From assembly GCF_900083545.1 (NCBI RefSeq), contig NZ_LT559262.1, positions 434,001 to 498,000 on the forward strand: a stretch of DNA of 64,000 nt. The letters run 5' to 3'. The DNA comes from Alistipes provencensis (GTDB lineage: Bacteria > Bacteroidota > Bacteroidia > Bacteroidales > Rikenellaceae). Under the pieces are notes generated by a model. It ran no database searches and was not told the DNA's origin. It worked only from the letters and a program-made list of their open reading frames with translations. The position numbers and the translations under genes are program-made. Shown one piece after another: positions 35,114 to 44,956 of the stretch (position 1 is its first letter; each line of letters opens with the position of its first letter).

Positions 35114-36538
35114 ATGAAACGAATCCTTCTCACACTGGCCGCGCTCGGCACGGCCCTCACGATGCAGGCAAAAGTCGTCCTGCCCGGCATTTTCGGCGAC
35201 AACATGGTGCTCCAGCAGCAGTCCGAAGCGCAGTTCTGGGGCAAGGCCGCTCCCGGAAAGAAAGTCACCATCCGCCCCTCGTGGAGCTCGCAGCCCGTGA
35301 CCGCCGCCGTCGGCAAGGACGGCCGCTGGCAGGTCGCCGTGCCGACCCCGGCTGCCGGAGGTCCCTATACGATCGAGCTGAGCGACGGCGAGCCGCTGAC
35401 GCTCCGCGACGTCCTGATCGGCGAGGTGTGGCTCTGCTCCGGGCAGTCGAACATGGAGATGCCCGTGCGCGGATTCAACAACCAGCCCGTCGAAGGTTCG
35501 GCCGACGCAATCATGCGGGCCAAGGCCGCGACGCCGATCCGCCTCTGCACCGTGAACCGTGCCACGGCCCGCACCCCGCAGGAGGAGTGCACGGCCCGAT
35601 GGCAGCAGCACACCCCCGAAGCCGTCGCCGCGACGAGCGCCACGGCCTACTTCTTCGCACGCTACCTGCAGGAGGTGCTGGAGGTTCCCGTGGGCGTCAT
35701 CGTCACCTGCTGGGGCGGCACGCCCGTCGAGACGTGGATGGACCGCGAAACGATGAGCGCATTCAAGGAGTTCGACCTCTCGTTCCTCGACGGCGAGGCC
35801 CGGATCGAAAAACCGGAGATGAAACCCTGCGGACTCTATAACGCCATGATCGCACCGCTCGTACCCTATACAGTCAAGGGATTCCTCTGGTATCAGGGCG
35901 AATCGAACCGACTGCGGCCCGACCAGTACCGGGCGCTGATGCCGGCTTTTGTGAAGATGCTCCGCGAACGCTGGGCACAGGGCGAACTGCCGTTCTACTA
36001 TGTGCAGATCGCGCCCTACCGCTATGAGAACCCCGACGAAGTGGGTTCGGCCCTGCTGCGCGAAGCCCAACTGCGCAACCTGCAGGACATCCCCGCGAGC
36101 GGCATGGCCGTGACGCTGGACATCGGCAACGAAAACTGCATCCACCCTGCCCAAAAAGAGCAGGTCGGCACACGTCTGGCATGGCTGGCGCTGTCGAAAA
36201 CCTACGGCATGAAGGGCATCGACGCCGACACGCCCGTACTCGAGAAGATGGAAATCGCCGGCAACAAAGCCTGCCTGACCTTCCGCACTGGCCGCGAGGG
36301 CCTCGCCCCGCTGGGCGACACGCTCACGGGCTTCGAGATCGCCGGTGCCGACCGCGTGTTCCACCCCGCCACGGCCCGGATCAGGAAGGGCAACGGCCGC
36401 CTGATCGTCTCGAGCGATGCCGTTGCGGAGCCCGTCGCCGTGCGCTATGCGTTCCGCAACTACGCCGAAGCGACGCTGTTCAACAGCTCCGGCATCCCCG
36501 TCTCCTCGTTCCGCACCGACGACTGGGAGGTGAAATGA
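35114..36538 (+). CDS. Sialate O-acetylesterase-like SGNH hydrolase
   Basis: The 474-residue product has a signal peptide (RILLTLAALGTALTMQA), an N-terminal beta-domain (LPGIFGDNMVLQQQSEAQFWG near 24-44) and an SGNH hydrolase domain with the nucleophile Ser in WLCSGQSNMEMPV near 111 and FLWYQGESNRLRPDQY near 255. These match bacterial sialate O-acetylesterases that remove acetyl groups from sialic acids on mucin, freeing them for sialidases. It likely acts in the periplasm. It ends in a strong terminator. Confidence 0.88.
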   Translation: MKRILLTLAALGTALTMQAKVVLPGIFGDNMVLQQQSEAQFWGKAAPGKKVTIRPSWSSQPVTAAVGKDGRWQVAVPTPAAGGPYTIELSDGEPLTLRDVLIGEVWLCSGQSNMEMPVRGFNNQPVEGSADAIMRAKAATPIRLCTVNRATARTPQEECTARWQQHTPEAVAATSATAYFFARYLQEVLEVPVGVIVTCWGGTPVETWMDRETMSAFKEFDLSFLDGEARIEKPEMKPCGLYNAMIAPLVPYTVKGFLWYQGESNRLRPDQYRALMPAFVKMLRERWAQGELPFYYVQIAPYRYENPDEVGSALLREAQLRNLQDIPASGMAVTLDIGNENCIHPAQKEQVGTRLAWLALSKTYGMKGIDADTPVLEKMEIAGNKACLTFRTGREGLAPLGDTLTGFEIAGADRVFHPATARIRKGNGRLIVSSDAVAEPVAVRYAFRNYAEATLFNSSGIPVSSFRTDDWEVK

Positions 36539-36544
36539 CAAACC

Positions 36545-36576
36545 AAAGGGCCGGATTCTGTCGAATCCGGCCCTTT
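36545..36576. terminator. Bidirectional terminator
   Basis: Perfect 13-base arms 36545-36557 and 36564-36576 (AAAGGGCCGGATT and complement), 6-base loop. It serves both the esterase and the convergent recombinase, whose stop is three bases further. Confidence 0.85.
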
Positions 36577-36579
36577 GCG

Positions 36580-37788
36580 TCATATCCGGTTCAGCGCCGA
36601 GAGAATCTTCCGGTTGGCGCAGTCGATCACCGAACTCTCCAGCGAAGAGAGATAAATCCGGGTCGTGCGCTCGGAGGTATGTCCCATGCCTGCGCTGATG
36701 ACCGTAATCGGCACCCGGTGGTTGCGCGCCGCCGTCGCCCAACTGTGGCGCGACGTGTAGGACGAAAGGTTGCCCTCGAACCCGAGACGCTGTGAAAGCC
36801 GTTTCAGCAGGCGGTTGTAATAGTTCAGCGCCACCTGATACTGCCCATAGGCCCTGCCGGGCTCCTCGGCCGTCAGCAGCGGAAAGACATAGGGCGTGCT
36901 CCGGGTGCGCCATTCGTACCGCCGGACAATCTCCCGCATACACGCCTCCAGACGCACGGTCATCTGCTGTCCCGTCTTGCGCCGCACATAACGGATCTCG
37001 CCGCCCGAAATGTCGCATTTCCGCAGGAAAGCCATATCGATAAACGCCATGCCGCGCGTACAGTAGCTGAAGATAAAGAGGTCGCGGGCCAGCGTCAGGG
37101 CAGCCGAGGCACTCAGGTCGAGGTTCCGGAGACGACCGATGAGCCGCTCGTCGACGGCCCGTTTCCGGGTGTGGTCGATGCCCGTATAGACGCTGCCGAA
37201 GGGAAAACGCTGCTCCGTAAGGTGCTGCCGGACGGCTTTGTTGTAGACGGCGCGGAGGTTGCGCATGTAGAACGACACGGTGTTGCGGACGACGCCACGC
37301 CGCATGAGGTAGGCGCTGTACTCCTCGACCAGCGGCTCGGTGAGGGCCGCAAACGGGAGGTCCGCACCGCCGAGAAAATCCGAAAAACTGTTGAGCGTCC
37401 GCGCATAGTTGCGCGCCGTCCCCAGCCGCCCTTCGGCTGTCAGCCGGGTGATTTGTCCACGAAGAAATGCCAGTACGGTGGCGTCACAATGCGGTGTACG
37501 GAACCGGGCGACGACCTCGTCCGCCGTGTACGGACGTCCTTCGAGCGTCAGGTCGCGGACGATACGCAGCAGCAGGGCCACGTCGCTGTCGATGCGATGC
37601 CGGAGCACGGACGCCTCGCCCGGAAACGGCCGGATATGCCCGGCTTCGGCGTCCCACCACTCGGGCAGGATGCGGATGCGGGTGGCGACACGGCGGACCT
37701 GACGGCCGTGCGTCACCTGATAACAGATACTCCCGGCCTTGCCCGGGACACGCGAAATGCGGAATTTTACCTTTACGGAAGTTGTCAT
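36580..37788 (-). CDS. Tyrosine recombinase, Bacteroidota type
   Basis: The protein is 402 residues from the ATG at 37788 (MTTSVKVKFRIS). It has an arm-binding domain (1-80), a SAM-like domain (about 105-190) and a catalytic domain. Residues seen are the first Arg in FSYCTRGMAFIDMAFL near 240, Lys in VRRKTGQQ near 270, SSYTSRHSWATAA near 340 with the second Arg, and MGHTSERTTRIYLSS near 365-379 with the Tyr nucleophile. Unlike the island integrase it keeps the first Arg. Base composition is like the core genes. No cargo or clear inverted repeats flank it, so it may be an invertase acting elsewhere or a remnant. Confidence 0.88.
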   Translation of the reverse strand: MTTSVKVKFRISRVPGKAGSICYQVTHGRQVRRVATRIRILPEWWDAEAGHIRPFPGEASVLRHRIDSDVALLLRIVRDLTLEGRPYTADEVVARFRTPHCDATVLAFLRGQITRLTAEGRLGTARNYARTLNSFSDFLGGADLPFAALTEPLVEEYSAYLMRRGVVRNTVSFYMRNLRAVYNKAVRQHLTEQRFPFGSVYTGIDHTRKRAVDERLIGRLRNLDLSASAALTLARDLFIFSYCTRGMAFIDMAFLRKCDISGGEIRYVRRKTGQQMTVRLEACMREIVRRYEWRTRSTPYVFPLLTAEEPGRAYGQYQVALNYYNRLLKRLSQRLGFEGNLSSYTSRHSWATAARNHRVPITVISAGMGHTSERTTRIYLSSLESSVIDCANRKILSALNRI

Positions 37789-37847
37789 AATTGAAGGAAT
37801 TTTGTTCCGAAAGGTCGCAATTATCATACATTTCGCATACGAACAAA

Positions 37848-37894
37848 GGACGGCACGGATGGACCGTAACAAATACGTCCCACTCGTGCCGCCC
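37848..37894 (-). terminator. Possible terminator of asd
   Basis: GGACGGCACG (37848-37857) and CGTGCCGCCC (37885-37894) pair at 9 of 10 positions with a 27-base loop. CCTTTGTTC follows on the minus strand. The large loop lowers confidence. Confidence 0.4.
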
Positions 37895-37931
37895 TAAAAT
37901 GAAAGCAGGGATGCCCCTGCAAAACCGAAAA

Positions 37932-38924
37932 TCAGATCAAAGTCTCGAGTATCTGCACGGCATTGAGCGCCGCGCCTTTCTTGATCTGGTCGCTCACGCA
38001 CCAGAACGTCAGTCCGTTGTCGCAGGTCAGGTCCCTGCGGATGCGGCCCACATAAACGGGGTCCTTGCCGGCGATGAACAGTGGCATCGGGTAGATCTTT
38101 TCCGCCGGTTCGTCCATCAGCACCACGCCGGGTTCCTTGGCGAAAGCCGCGCGGGCCTCCTCCACCGACACCGGACGCTCGGTCTCGAGCCATACGCTCT
38201 CCGAGTGGGCACGCATCACCGGAACGCGCACGCAGGTCGCCGACACGCGGATGTCCGAGTGCATGATCTTGCGCGTCTCGTGGAACATCTTCATCTCCTC
38301 CTTCGTGTAGTCGTTGTCGGTGAAGACGTCGATATGCGGGATCACGTTATAAGCTAACTGGAAAGCGAATTTCGACACCGTGGGCTCCTTGCCGGCTCCG
38401 ATCTCGGCATATTGCGTCTCAAGCTCCGTCATGGCGGCGGCTCCGGCGCCGCTGGCCGACTGGTAGGTCGAGACGTGCACGCGGGTGATGTGCGAGACCT
38501 TCTCGACGGCGTTCAGCGCCACGACCATCTGGATCGTCGTGCAGTTGGGATTGGCGATGATACGGCGGGGCGCATTCTTCGCATCCTCGGGGTTGACCTC
38601 CGGCACCACGAGGGGCACGTCGGCATCCATGCGGAAGGCGCTCGAGTTGTCGATCATGATCGTGCCGTGTTTGGTGATCGTATCGGCGAACTCGCGCGAG
38701 GTTCCCGCCCCGGCCGAGGTCAGGGCGAAATCGATCCCCTTGAAATCGTCGTTGTGTTGCAGCAGCTTGACCTCGATCTCCTTTCCGCGGAACTTGTATT
38801 TTCGTCCTGCACTGCGCTGAGAACCGAACAGCACGAGTTCGTCCACCGGAAGCGTACGCTCCTCCAAAATCCGCAGAAATTCTTGGCCCACAGCACCGCT
38901 GACGCCCACAATAGCAATTTTCAT
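37932..38924 (-). CDS. asd: Aspartate-semialdehyde dehydrogenase
   Basis: The protein is 330 residues from the ATG at 38924 ([20 protein letters not shown], the NADP-binding glycine motif). The catalytic Cys is in [12 protein letters not shown] near 128, and the substrate-binding region includes [15 protein letters not shown] near 235-249. It reduces aspartyl phosphate to aspartate semialdehyde, the branch point for lysine, diaminopimelate, methionine and threonine. lysC lies about 8 kb away and dapD about 12 kb away, so the pathway is dispersed in separate units. Confidence 0.95.
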   Translation of the reverse strand: MKIAIVGVSGAVGQEFLRILEERTLPVDELVLFGSQRSAGRKYKFRGKEIEVKLLQHNDDFKGIDFALTSAGAGTSREFADTITKHGTIMIDNSSAFRMDADVPLVVPEVNPEDAKNAPRRIIANPNCTTIQMVVALNAVEKVSHITRVHVSTYQSASGAGAAAMTELETQYAEIGAGKEPTVSKFAFQLAYNVIPHIDVFTDNDYTKEEMKMFHETRKIMHSDIRVSATCVRVPVMRAHSESVWLETERPVSVEEARAAFAKEPGVVLMDEPAEKIYPMPLFIAGKDPVYVGRIRRDLTCDNGLTFWCVSDQIKKGAALNAVQILETLI

Positions 38925-38990
38925 CCTGATAAAGTCAATAAAGTGATCATCGTTCCCGCTCGGACGAACCGTACACGGAAGCTCCGGGGG

Positions 38991-38998
38991 CAAATATA
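38991..38998 (-). promoter_or_regulatory. -7 element of asd
   Basis: TATATTTG on the minus strand, 66 bases before the ATG; a T-rich TTTTC lies near the -33 distance. Confidence 0.6.
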
Positions 38999-39026
38999 AC
39001 GAATTCAGCAGAAAATGCAAAAAAAT

Positions 39027-39048
39027 CGGCCGGCACAATGGCCGGCCG
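39027..39048 (-). terminator. Terminator of the PBP1A gene
   Basis: Perfect 8-base arms CGGCCGGC (39027-39034) and GCCGGCCG (39041-39048), 6-base loop, followed on the minus strand by ATTTTTTT. It lies seven bases after the stop codon. Confidence 0.85.
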
Positions 39049-39054
39049 CAATCA

Positions 39055-41457
39055 TCAATCAAAGAAGTCGTCCTCGTCGGAGTTATCCGGCCCCGCGGGA
39101 TCGGCCTCCTCGTCGCAATCGTAGCGGGGCATCATCGCCGGACGCAGGAACTGGTCCCCGCGGCCGATGCCCAGACGACCGTCGTCGTAGACCTTCTTCA
39201 TGAAGTCGCCGACGATCGGCAGGGCCATCACACTGCCCTCGCCGCCGCGAATAAAGTGCACCGACTGGTCTTCGCCGCCGACCCAAGCCCCTGCGACGAG
39301 CTTCGGAGCCACGCACATGAACCACGCGTCACGGTTCTTGTTCGACGTTCCGGTCTTGCCGCCGATCTCCACGTCGTTGAACCCGAACTGCCATTTCAGG
39401 CGGCCCGCCGTTCCCGAATTGACCACGCCCTGCAGCATCGTGAGCATCGTGTAAGCCGTGCGTTCGCTGATGGCGTCCTGCGACTGGGGGATGAACGAGG
39501 CGATCAGGTTGCCCTGCCGGTCCTCGATGCGCGTCACGAAGATCGCATCGGTGTGTACGCCCTGATTGGCAAAGGTCGAGAAGGCGCTCACCAGTTCGTA
39601 GACGTTCGACTCCGAGGAGCCGAGGGCCAGCGCCGGCACGGGATCGATGTAACTGCGGATGCCCATGTTATGGATGAAGTCGGCCACGGCCGCGGGCTGC
39701 TTGGCCTGCTTCATAATCCACGCCGAATAGTTGTTGCGGCTGCGCGCAAGGCCCCAGCTCAGGGGATGCAGCACCCCGTCGTACTCGACGTTGCCGGCCT
39801 CCTTGGGCGACCACGCCGTGCCGTTGGCCGTCTCGATGGTCGTCGGCAGGTTCGGAACCATCGTGCAGGGGGTCATCCCCAAGTGGTCGATGGCGAAGGT
39901 ATAGACGAAGGGCTTGATCGTCGAACCGATCTGCCGCTTGCCCTGACGGGCCATGTCGTACTTGAAGTAACGGAAGTTAGGCCCTCCGACATAGGCTTTT
40001 ACGAAGCCCGTGCGGGGATCGAGCGCCACCATCGAGGCCCGCATGATCCGTTTGTGGTGGAGGATCGAGTCGCGCGGGGTCATCAGCGTGTCGCGCTCGC
40101 CCTTGTAGGTGAAGACCTTCATGTTGCAGGGCTTGTCGAACGCAGCCTGTATCTGCTTCTCGCTCGCCCCGGCGTTCTTCATCTCGCGGTAGCGGTCCGA
40201 ATAGCGGATGGCGTGGCGCATGATGCGCTCGCGCTCCGCACGGTCGGCGTCGATGAAGAGCGTCTTCGTATTGCGGAACTGCGCGTCCATCTTGGGCTGG
40301 ATCTCCTTCTCCATCTGCCGCTGCACGGCCTGTTCGGCATAAGCCTGCATCACGGAGTTGATCGTGGTATAGATTTTCAGTCCGTCGCGGTAAATATTGT
40401 AGGGCGTGCCGTCGGCCTTGCGGTTCTTGAGGCACCAGCCGTAGAGCGGATTCTCGTCGTACTCCTTCACCGCTTGGTCGTAATCCCATTCGTTATAGAA
40501 CTGACTGCGCTTGGGCCGCTCGGCATTCATCACCAGACGCAGCATCTCGCGGAAATAGGTCGCCGAACCCTCGTTATGCGATATGGGTTTGTAGTTCAGC
40601 ACGATGGGCAGCGCCGCGATCGAGTCGCGCTGTCGGCGCGTCAGCGCCCCGGCCTCCTCCATGCGCGAAAGCACGAGGTTGCGGCGCGCAATGGCATTGT
40701 CCGGATTGCGCACGGGGGAATAGCGCGTCGGAGCGTTCACCACCCCTACCAGCACGGCAGCCTCCTGCACGTTCAGTTCGTCGGGCTCCTTGTTGAAGAA
40801 GGTATGGGCCGCCGACTTGATGCCGTAGGCGTTCGAGCCGAACTCCACCGTATTGAGGTACATCGCAACGATCTCCTCCTTGGTGTAGTTGTATTCGAGT
40901 TTGAGGGCCGTGATCCACTCCTTGAGTTTCGACGTCACGAGCTTGGCCTTGCGGACGATGGCGCCGCGGTTGCGGGCCGTGTCGCGCGGAAAGAGGTTCT
41001 TGGCCAACTGCTGAGTGATGGTCGAGCCGCCGCCCTGCGAGGTGTTCTGCAACAGCAGGGTCTTCACGGCCACACGCGCCAGCGAGGGGATGTCGATGCC
41101 CGAGTGGCTGCGGAAGCGGATGTCCTCGGTCGAAACGAGCGCCGCGACGATCGGCGGCACCTCGTGCTCGCCCAGACGGATGTGGAGCGTCGAGTCCGAG
41201 GGAAAGAGGTCGGCATACTGCACATAAGAACGGTTCTGGACGAAGAACGAGCCGATGACCTTGCCGTCCTCGGAATAAATCTCCGTGGCGAGGTTGCTGC
41301 GGGGGTTCTCCAGCTCCTCGAACGAGGGCATGCGTCCGAACACGCCCAAAGCCGTCAGCAGCAGCATCACGGCCAGAAGCGCGAAAGGCGCAAGCGCCAC
41401 GCACCAGATCCATTTTATCGTTTTCGGGCTCACGCCTGTCTTTTTACGTTGTGTCAT
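39055..41457 (-). CDS. mrcA: Bifunctional penicillin-binding protein 1A
   Basis: The protein is 800 residues from the ATG at 41457 ([12 protein letters not shown]), with one N-terminal TM helix (about 17-38). The GT51 glycosyltransferase domain shows [13 protein letters not shown] near 112, [17 protein letters not shown] near 145-161 and [19 protein letters not shown] near 195. The transpeptidase domain shows Ser-Lys in [11 protein letters not shown] near 515, SRNN near 570 and KTGTSNKN near 690. It polymerises and cross-links peptidoglycan. The acidic C-terminal tail (NSDEDDFFD) is a common Bacteroidota feature. Confidence 0.94.
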   Translation of the reverse strand: MTQRKKTGVSPKTIKWIWCVALAPFALLAVMLLLTALGVFGRMPSFEELENPRSNLATEIYSEDGKVIGSFFVQNRSYVQYADLFPSDSTLHIRLGEHEVPPIVAALVSTEDIRFRSHSGIDIPSLARVAVKTLLLQNTSQGGGSTITQQLAKNLFPRDTARNRGAIVRKAKLVTSKLKEWITALKLEYNYTKEEIVAMYLNTVEFGSNAYGIKSAAHTFFNKEPDELNVQEAAVLVGVVNAPTRYSPVRNPDNAIARRNLVLSRMEEAGALTRRQRDSIAALPIVLNYKPISHNEGSATYFREMLRLVMNAERPKRSQFYNEWDYDQAVKEYDENPLYGWCLKNRKADGTPYNIYRDGLKIYTTINSVMQAYAEQAVQRQMEKEIQPKMDAQFRNTKTLFIDADRAERERIMRHAIRYSDRYREMKNAGASEKQIQAAFDKPCNMKVFTYKGERDTLMTPRDSILHHKRIMRASMVALDPRTGFVKAYVGGPNFRYFKYDMARQGKRQIGSTIKPFVYTFAIDHLGMTPCTMVPNLPTTIETANGTAWSPKEAGNVEYDGVLHPLSWGLARSRNNYSAWIMKQAKQPAAVADFIHNMGIRSYIDPVPALALGSSESNVYELVSAFSTFANQGVHTDAIFVTRIEDRQGNLIASFIPQSQDAISERTAYTMLTMLQGVVNSGTAGRLKWQFGFNDVEIGGKTGTSNKNRDAWFMCVAPKLVAGAWVGGEDQSVHFIRGGEGSVMALPIVGDFMKKVYDDGRLGIGRGDQFLRPAMMPRYDCDEEADPAGPDNSDEDDFFD

Positions 41458-41566
41458 ACGACCGAATTTTGCGGTAAAGATACGAATAAGCGAGGGCAAT
41501 GTCAAATTTATTTGAACATTGCCGAGCGGGAGTATCTAAGGCGAAGCCAAAGATACAAATTATTCC

Positions 41567-44497
41567 TTAAAACGGCAGTCCCACCGACGCCGCAAACCAC
41601 ATGCTGCCCTTCGAGGGCTTGTAGCATGACAGTTTGAAGGTCGAGGTGGCCGACGCCGGCTGGCGGAAGGCGTTGAAGTCGACGACGAGGTCGCCGCCCA
41701 CGGACCAGATACGCCGCCAGACGTCATGCCCTGCGTCGCGGAACTGCGCATAGTCGCCGCCCGCGTTGAGCCGGATGCGCTTGATGTAGATTACCGAGCC
41801 AATGCCGCCCTCGGGACACCACACCGGCAGTTGGTAATCGAGCGACACGGCCGTGTAGTTGTTCGAAAGAATATCCGCCGAGGTGTATCCGCGGGGAATG
41901 AGGCGCGTCGAGCGGTAGCTGAGCGGCGAATAGCCCGAGGGGTATTTGTAGCCTCCGAGCGACGTCTGGTAAGTGGCGGCCACTTTCAGCGAATTGTGCA
42001 GCGCGAATCCCGGCAGGTAAGCCTGCCCGTAGAACGAGATCAGGTCGCTGAAATGGGAGTTCGCGGGATTGAACGTGTAGTTCGTGCTGAGGGTGTAGCC
42101 CCAGCGGGGTGCAATGTCGCGGTGGGACATGCGCACCTGATCCGAAAAGCCCACGCCGAACGAGAGTTTGTGCAGTCCCTTGCGGAATCCGACATGCTGG
42201 ATGTTGGAGATCAGCCCGCCCTGCCCCCATTCGATCTCCCGCATATTGGCGACCATGCCGTTGGAGTAGTTCCAGCCCGTCGAGACGGAGAGCTGGCGCG
42301 TATGGTAGCCCTGCTGGAAGTAGAGCGGCAGCGTGGCCGACAGTCCTACGGAGTAGTATTTGTCGGGCGCCGGACGCGACTGGTATTCGTATTTCCCGGT
42401 CTGCTGGTTATACTGACCGAGCGAATAGAAGAGCTGGTTGCCGCCGTAGGAAGCGTCGAGGTCGAAGCGCACGCCCAGTCCGAAGTAGCGCACCCCGAGG
42501 TTCACCAGCGAACCCTCGCTGCGGTTCCAGCCGTAAGAGGCGTATGCCTCGGTGTTCGACAGGAGGTTCTGCGACAGGAGCGTGAAGCCCAGATTGAGGT
42601 CGATGACGTGTTCGTCGACCGCCGCAAAGGGATTGAAAGCCAACGGCATCCAACTGTGGACATTGACCAGATTGGGCACCTTGCGGTAACGCTTCGCGCG
42701 GAACTCTCCCGACTGCTCGACGGAGTCGATGCGCGTATAGCTCACCGTATCGAGGTTCACCACGTCCCAGCGCTTGCGGGGCGGATTGACGAGGTTGACC
42801 GGCAGACGCGACGACACGACGGGGATCAGCGCGCTGTCCGCCGCCTGCTCCGTGACGCGGTAGCCGCGGCGGTCGTAGGTCGTCAGCAGCACGCGGCCGT
42901 CGGCCGGAGCCGGCGAGAAGGAGCCGTAGGCCGAGGTCGAGATACGGTATTCGCGGCGGGCCATCAGGTCGTAGCAATGCGCCTCGTCCTTGCCCGAAGC
43001 GATCGAGCCGTAGTAGAGTTTGCCGTCCGCGGCCCGGAGGTTCGAAAGGGTGATGTAGGCCCCCTCGGTGATCGGATGGACCCCTTCGCTGTCGATGCGG
43101 CCGATCCACATGCCGCTGTCGTCGGTGATGAGGACGTACCACGCCACCGTCAGGTCGTCCCACGCCAGCCCGTGCACCTCGGCCCGGTCGGGCGTCGAAA
43201 GACGCCGTTCGGGTTCCGCACCGCGCTGCACGACGACCGTATAGCGGCCGTCGGGATTGTACTCGACCCAGCCCAGTTGGTCCGGTGTCTCCACCGGAAA
43301 GAGCGCCCGGCGGCGTCCGGCGACCGAGCGGGGTACGCCGTCGGCGAGGTCCATATAACAAAGCTGCGAGTTGACGCGCTGTTCGAAGAGCTTCGAGCGG
43401 CGGTATTCGGTCCACCAGACCCGTTCCCCGTTCAGCGAGGGGCGCGTCGAGACCTGTCCCGTGTAACAGATATGCTGCTCCTCACCCGTGCGGCGGTCGA
43501 TCCGCACGAAGCGCGACACACGGTCGAGGTCGGTCTTGAGCGACAAGACGGCAGTATCGCCCAGCGGCAGGGGCCACTGGTAGGTGGTATAATTCTTCTC
43601 GGGGAGATCGGTCAGGGTCGCGGCGCTGTCCTCCTCCGCGGGCAGCGAATCCCAGTAGTGTTCCAGTTCGTCGAACGTCTCGCGGAAGAGTTTCGAAACG
43701 TTGGTTTTGTAGAATTTGCCCAGCGCGACGCGCGTGGTGGCCAGCACATAGGGGTTGCGCGAGCCGTACCACGCGACCTTGTCCCAGACATTCTCGCCGT
43801 AACGCTCATAGGCATAGGAACATATCTGGTAGCCCAGTTCGTAGTGATCGGGAATGTAGTCGCGGTAGGAGCCGCAGAACCAGCGGTCGATGTTGCGGCG
43901 TTCGCGGCCGACACTGCCCATCGCACGGTAGGCCATCGAGAACGAAGGCTGCAAACCCCGGCCGAACGACGACATCATCGTCTCGGACATCACGGCGTCG
44001 CCCTCCATGGCCCAGATCGGCATGCACAGCAGGCCGATGGTCGAACCCTGCTGTCCCAGCACATAGCTCAGGGCGCGGATGACGCCCCGGTCGAGGTTGT
44101 TGTACTGCACGGCATGGCGGTATTCGTGGGCCACGAGCTGTTTGTACCACGGCATCGAGTAGCCCTCGATGGCCGGCGAGGTGAGGAACTCCACGCGCTT
44201 GGGGAGGTACATGACCAGTCCGTTCGACTGGAAATTCTCGGGGTGCATGACGAAAGGAATGCGCATCGGACCATGGCGGAAGCCGTAGGAGATGTCGGGC
44301 TGCACGGTGCGGATGTAGAACAGCGTGCGCCGGGCGACGGCCGAAACGGTGTCGGGATAGATCATCCGCACGTCGGGCGTGCGGATCGTCGACCATTTCA
44401 TCGGGGCGTCCGAACCCCATGTGTAGTACTGTGCAGCGGCGCGCTCGGCACAGCAGACGGCGCCGAGCGCCGCGAGCAGGAACAACAGCCGGCGCAC
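41567..44497 (-). CDS. Large exported protein: HExxH peptidase-like domain, propeller and C-terminal barrel
   Basis: The 976-residue product starts with GTG at 44497 and a signal peptide (RRLLFLLAALGAVCCAERAAAQ). Residues 30-300 resemble an MA-type peptidase: QLVAHEYRHAVQYNN near 124-138 gives HExxH, and PIWAMEGDAVMSE near 168 supplies a plausible third ligand. Residues 300-600 look like WD/TolB-type repeats. The last 370 residues are rich in alternating strands with aromatics and end in Phe (WFAASVGLPF), which fits an outer-membrane beta-barrel. I know no characterised member. It starts one base after the yciH stop, so the two are probably co-translated. Confidence 0.75.
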   Translation of the reverse strand: MRRLLFLLAALGAVCCAERAAAQYYTWGSDAPMKWSTIRTPDVRMIYPDTVSAVARRTLFYIRTVQPDISYGFRHGPMRIPFVMHPENFQSNGLVMYLPKRVEFLTSPAIEGYSMPWYKQLVAHEYRHAVQYNNLDRGVIRALSYVLGQQGSTIGLLCMPIWAMEGDAVMSETMMSSFGRGLQPSFSMAYRAMGSVGRERRNIDRWFCGSYRDYIPDHYELGYQICSYAYERYGENVWDKVAWYGSRNPYVLATTRVALGKFYKTNVSKLFRETFDELEHYWDSLPAEEDSAATLTDLPEKNYTTYQWPLPLGDTAVLSLKTDLDRVSRFVRIDRRTGEEQHICYTGQVSTRPSLNGERVWWTEYRRSKLFEQRVNSQLCYMDLADGVPRSVAGRRRALFPVETPDQLGWVEYNPDGRYTVVVQRGAEPERRLSTPDRAEVHGLAWDDLTVAWYVLITDDSGMWIGRIDSEGVHPITEGAYITLSNLRAADGKLYYGSIASGKDEAHCYDLMARREYRISTSAYGSFSPAPADGRVLLTTYDRRGYRVTEQAADSALIPVVSSRLPVNLVNPPRKRWDVVNLDTVSYTRIDSVEQSGEFRAKRYRKVPNLVNVHSWMPLAFNPFAAVDEHVIDLNLGFTLLSQNLLSNTEAYASYGWNRSEGSLVNLGVRYFGLGVRFDLDASYGGNQLFYSLGQYNQQTGKYEYQSRPAPDKYYSVGLSATLPLYFQQGYHTRQLSVSTGWNYSNGMVANMREIEWGQGGLISNIQHVGFRKGLHKLSFGVGFSDQVRMSHRDIAPRWGYTLSTNYTFNPANSHFSDLISFYGQAYLPGFALHNSLKVAATYQTSLGGYKYPSGYSPLSYRSTRLIPRGYTSADILSNNYTAVSLDYQLPVWCPEGGIGSVIYIKRIRLNAGGDYAQFRDAGHDVWRRIWSVGGDLVVDFNAFRQPASATSTFKLSCYKPSKGSMWFAASVGLPF

Positions 44498-44498
44498 G

Positions 44499-44846
44499 TC
44501 AGTTGCCGGCTTTCTTGCAACGGTAACCGCTGCGGGTTAGAATATCGACTACGCGGTCGCGGTGGTCGCCCTGAATGATGATCTCACCCTCTTTGGCAGC
44601 GCCTCCGACGCCGCATTTGGTTTTCAGCAGGCGTGCCAGCTCCTGCAGGTCCCCGTCGCAGCCCACGAAGCCTTTGACGAGGGTCACGACCTTGCCGGCC
44701 CGCTGCTTGCGGTCTAGCCACACCCGCAGGTCCTGCCGTGCCGGGGGCAGGGTTTCCGCCTCGGGCTCATCGGCCGTTTCGTATTTGAAGCCGGGATCGG
44801 TCGAATAGACCATCCCCAACCGCGCTTTCCAGTCGTTGTCCGCCAT
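44499..44846 (-). CDS. yciH: eIF1/SUI1-like translation factor
   Basis: The 115-residue protein has the SUI1 fold: RKQRAGKVVTLVKGFVGCDGDLQELARLLK near 46-75, then KCGVGGAAKEGEIIIQGDHRDRVVDIL near 77-103. The basic loop and the GVGG motif match YciH, which influences start-codon selection. It is promoter-proximal to the giant HExxH/barrel gene, an odd pairing with no functional explanation. Confidence 0.92.
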   Translation of the reverse strand: MADNDWKARLGMVYSTDPGFKYETADEPEAETLPPARQDLRVWLDRKQRAGKVVTLVKGFVGCDGDLQELARLLKTKCGVGGAAKEGEIIIQGDHRDRVVDILTRSGYRCKKAGN

Positions 44847-44956
44847 AGCTGTTCAAATGGTTGAAATAAAACGCCGGAACGGGCGAATTATTTTTTGCAA
44901 AGATAGAAAAAAGAACGGACGGCTCCAAAACCGAATCGCGTGCGGCCCCACCGGAA

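Noticed and set aside
34580..37018. An 812-codon frame on the minus strand across tnaA, the esterase and part of the recombinase
   Set aside because: It overlaps three well-supported genes and a terminator, and shows no protein-like motifs.
37789..37931. Inverted repeats marking an invertible promoter beside the second recombinase
   Set aside because: Only one imperfect 10-base dyad is present, best explained as the end of asd transcription.
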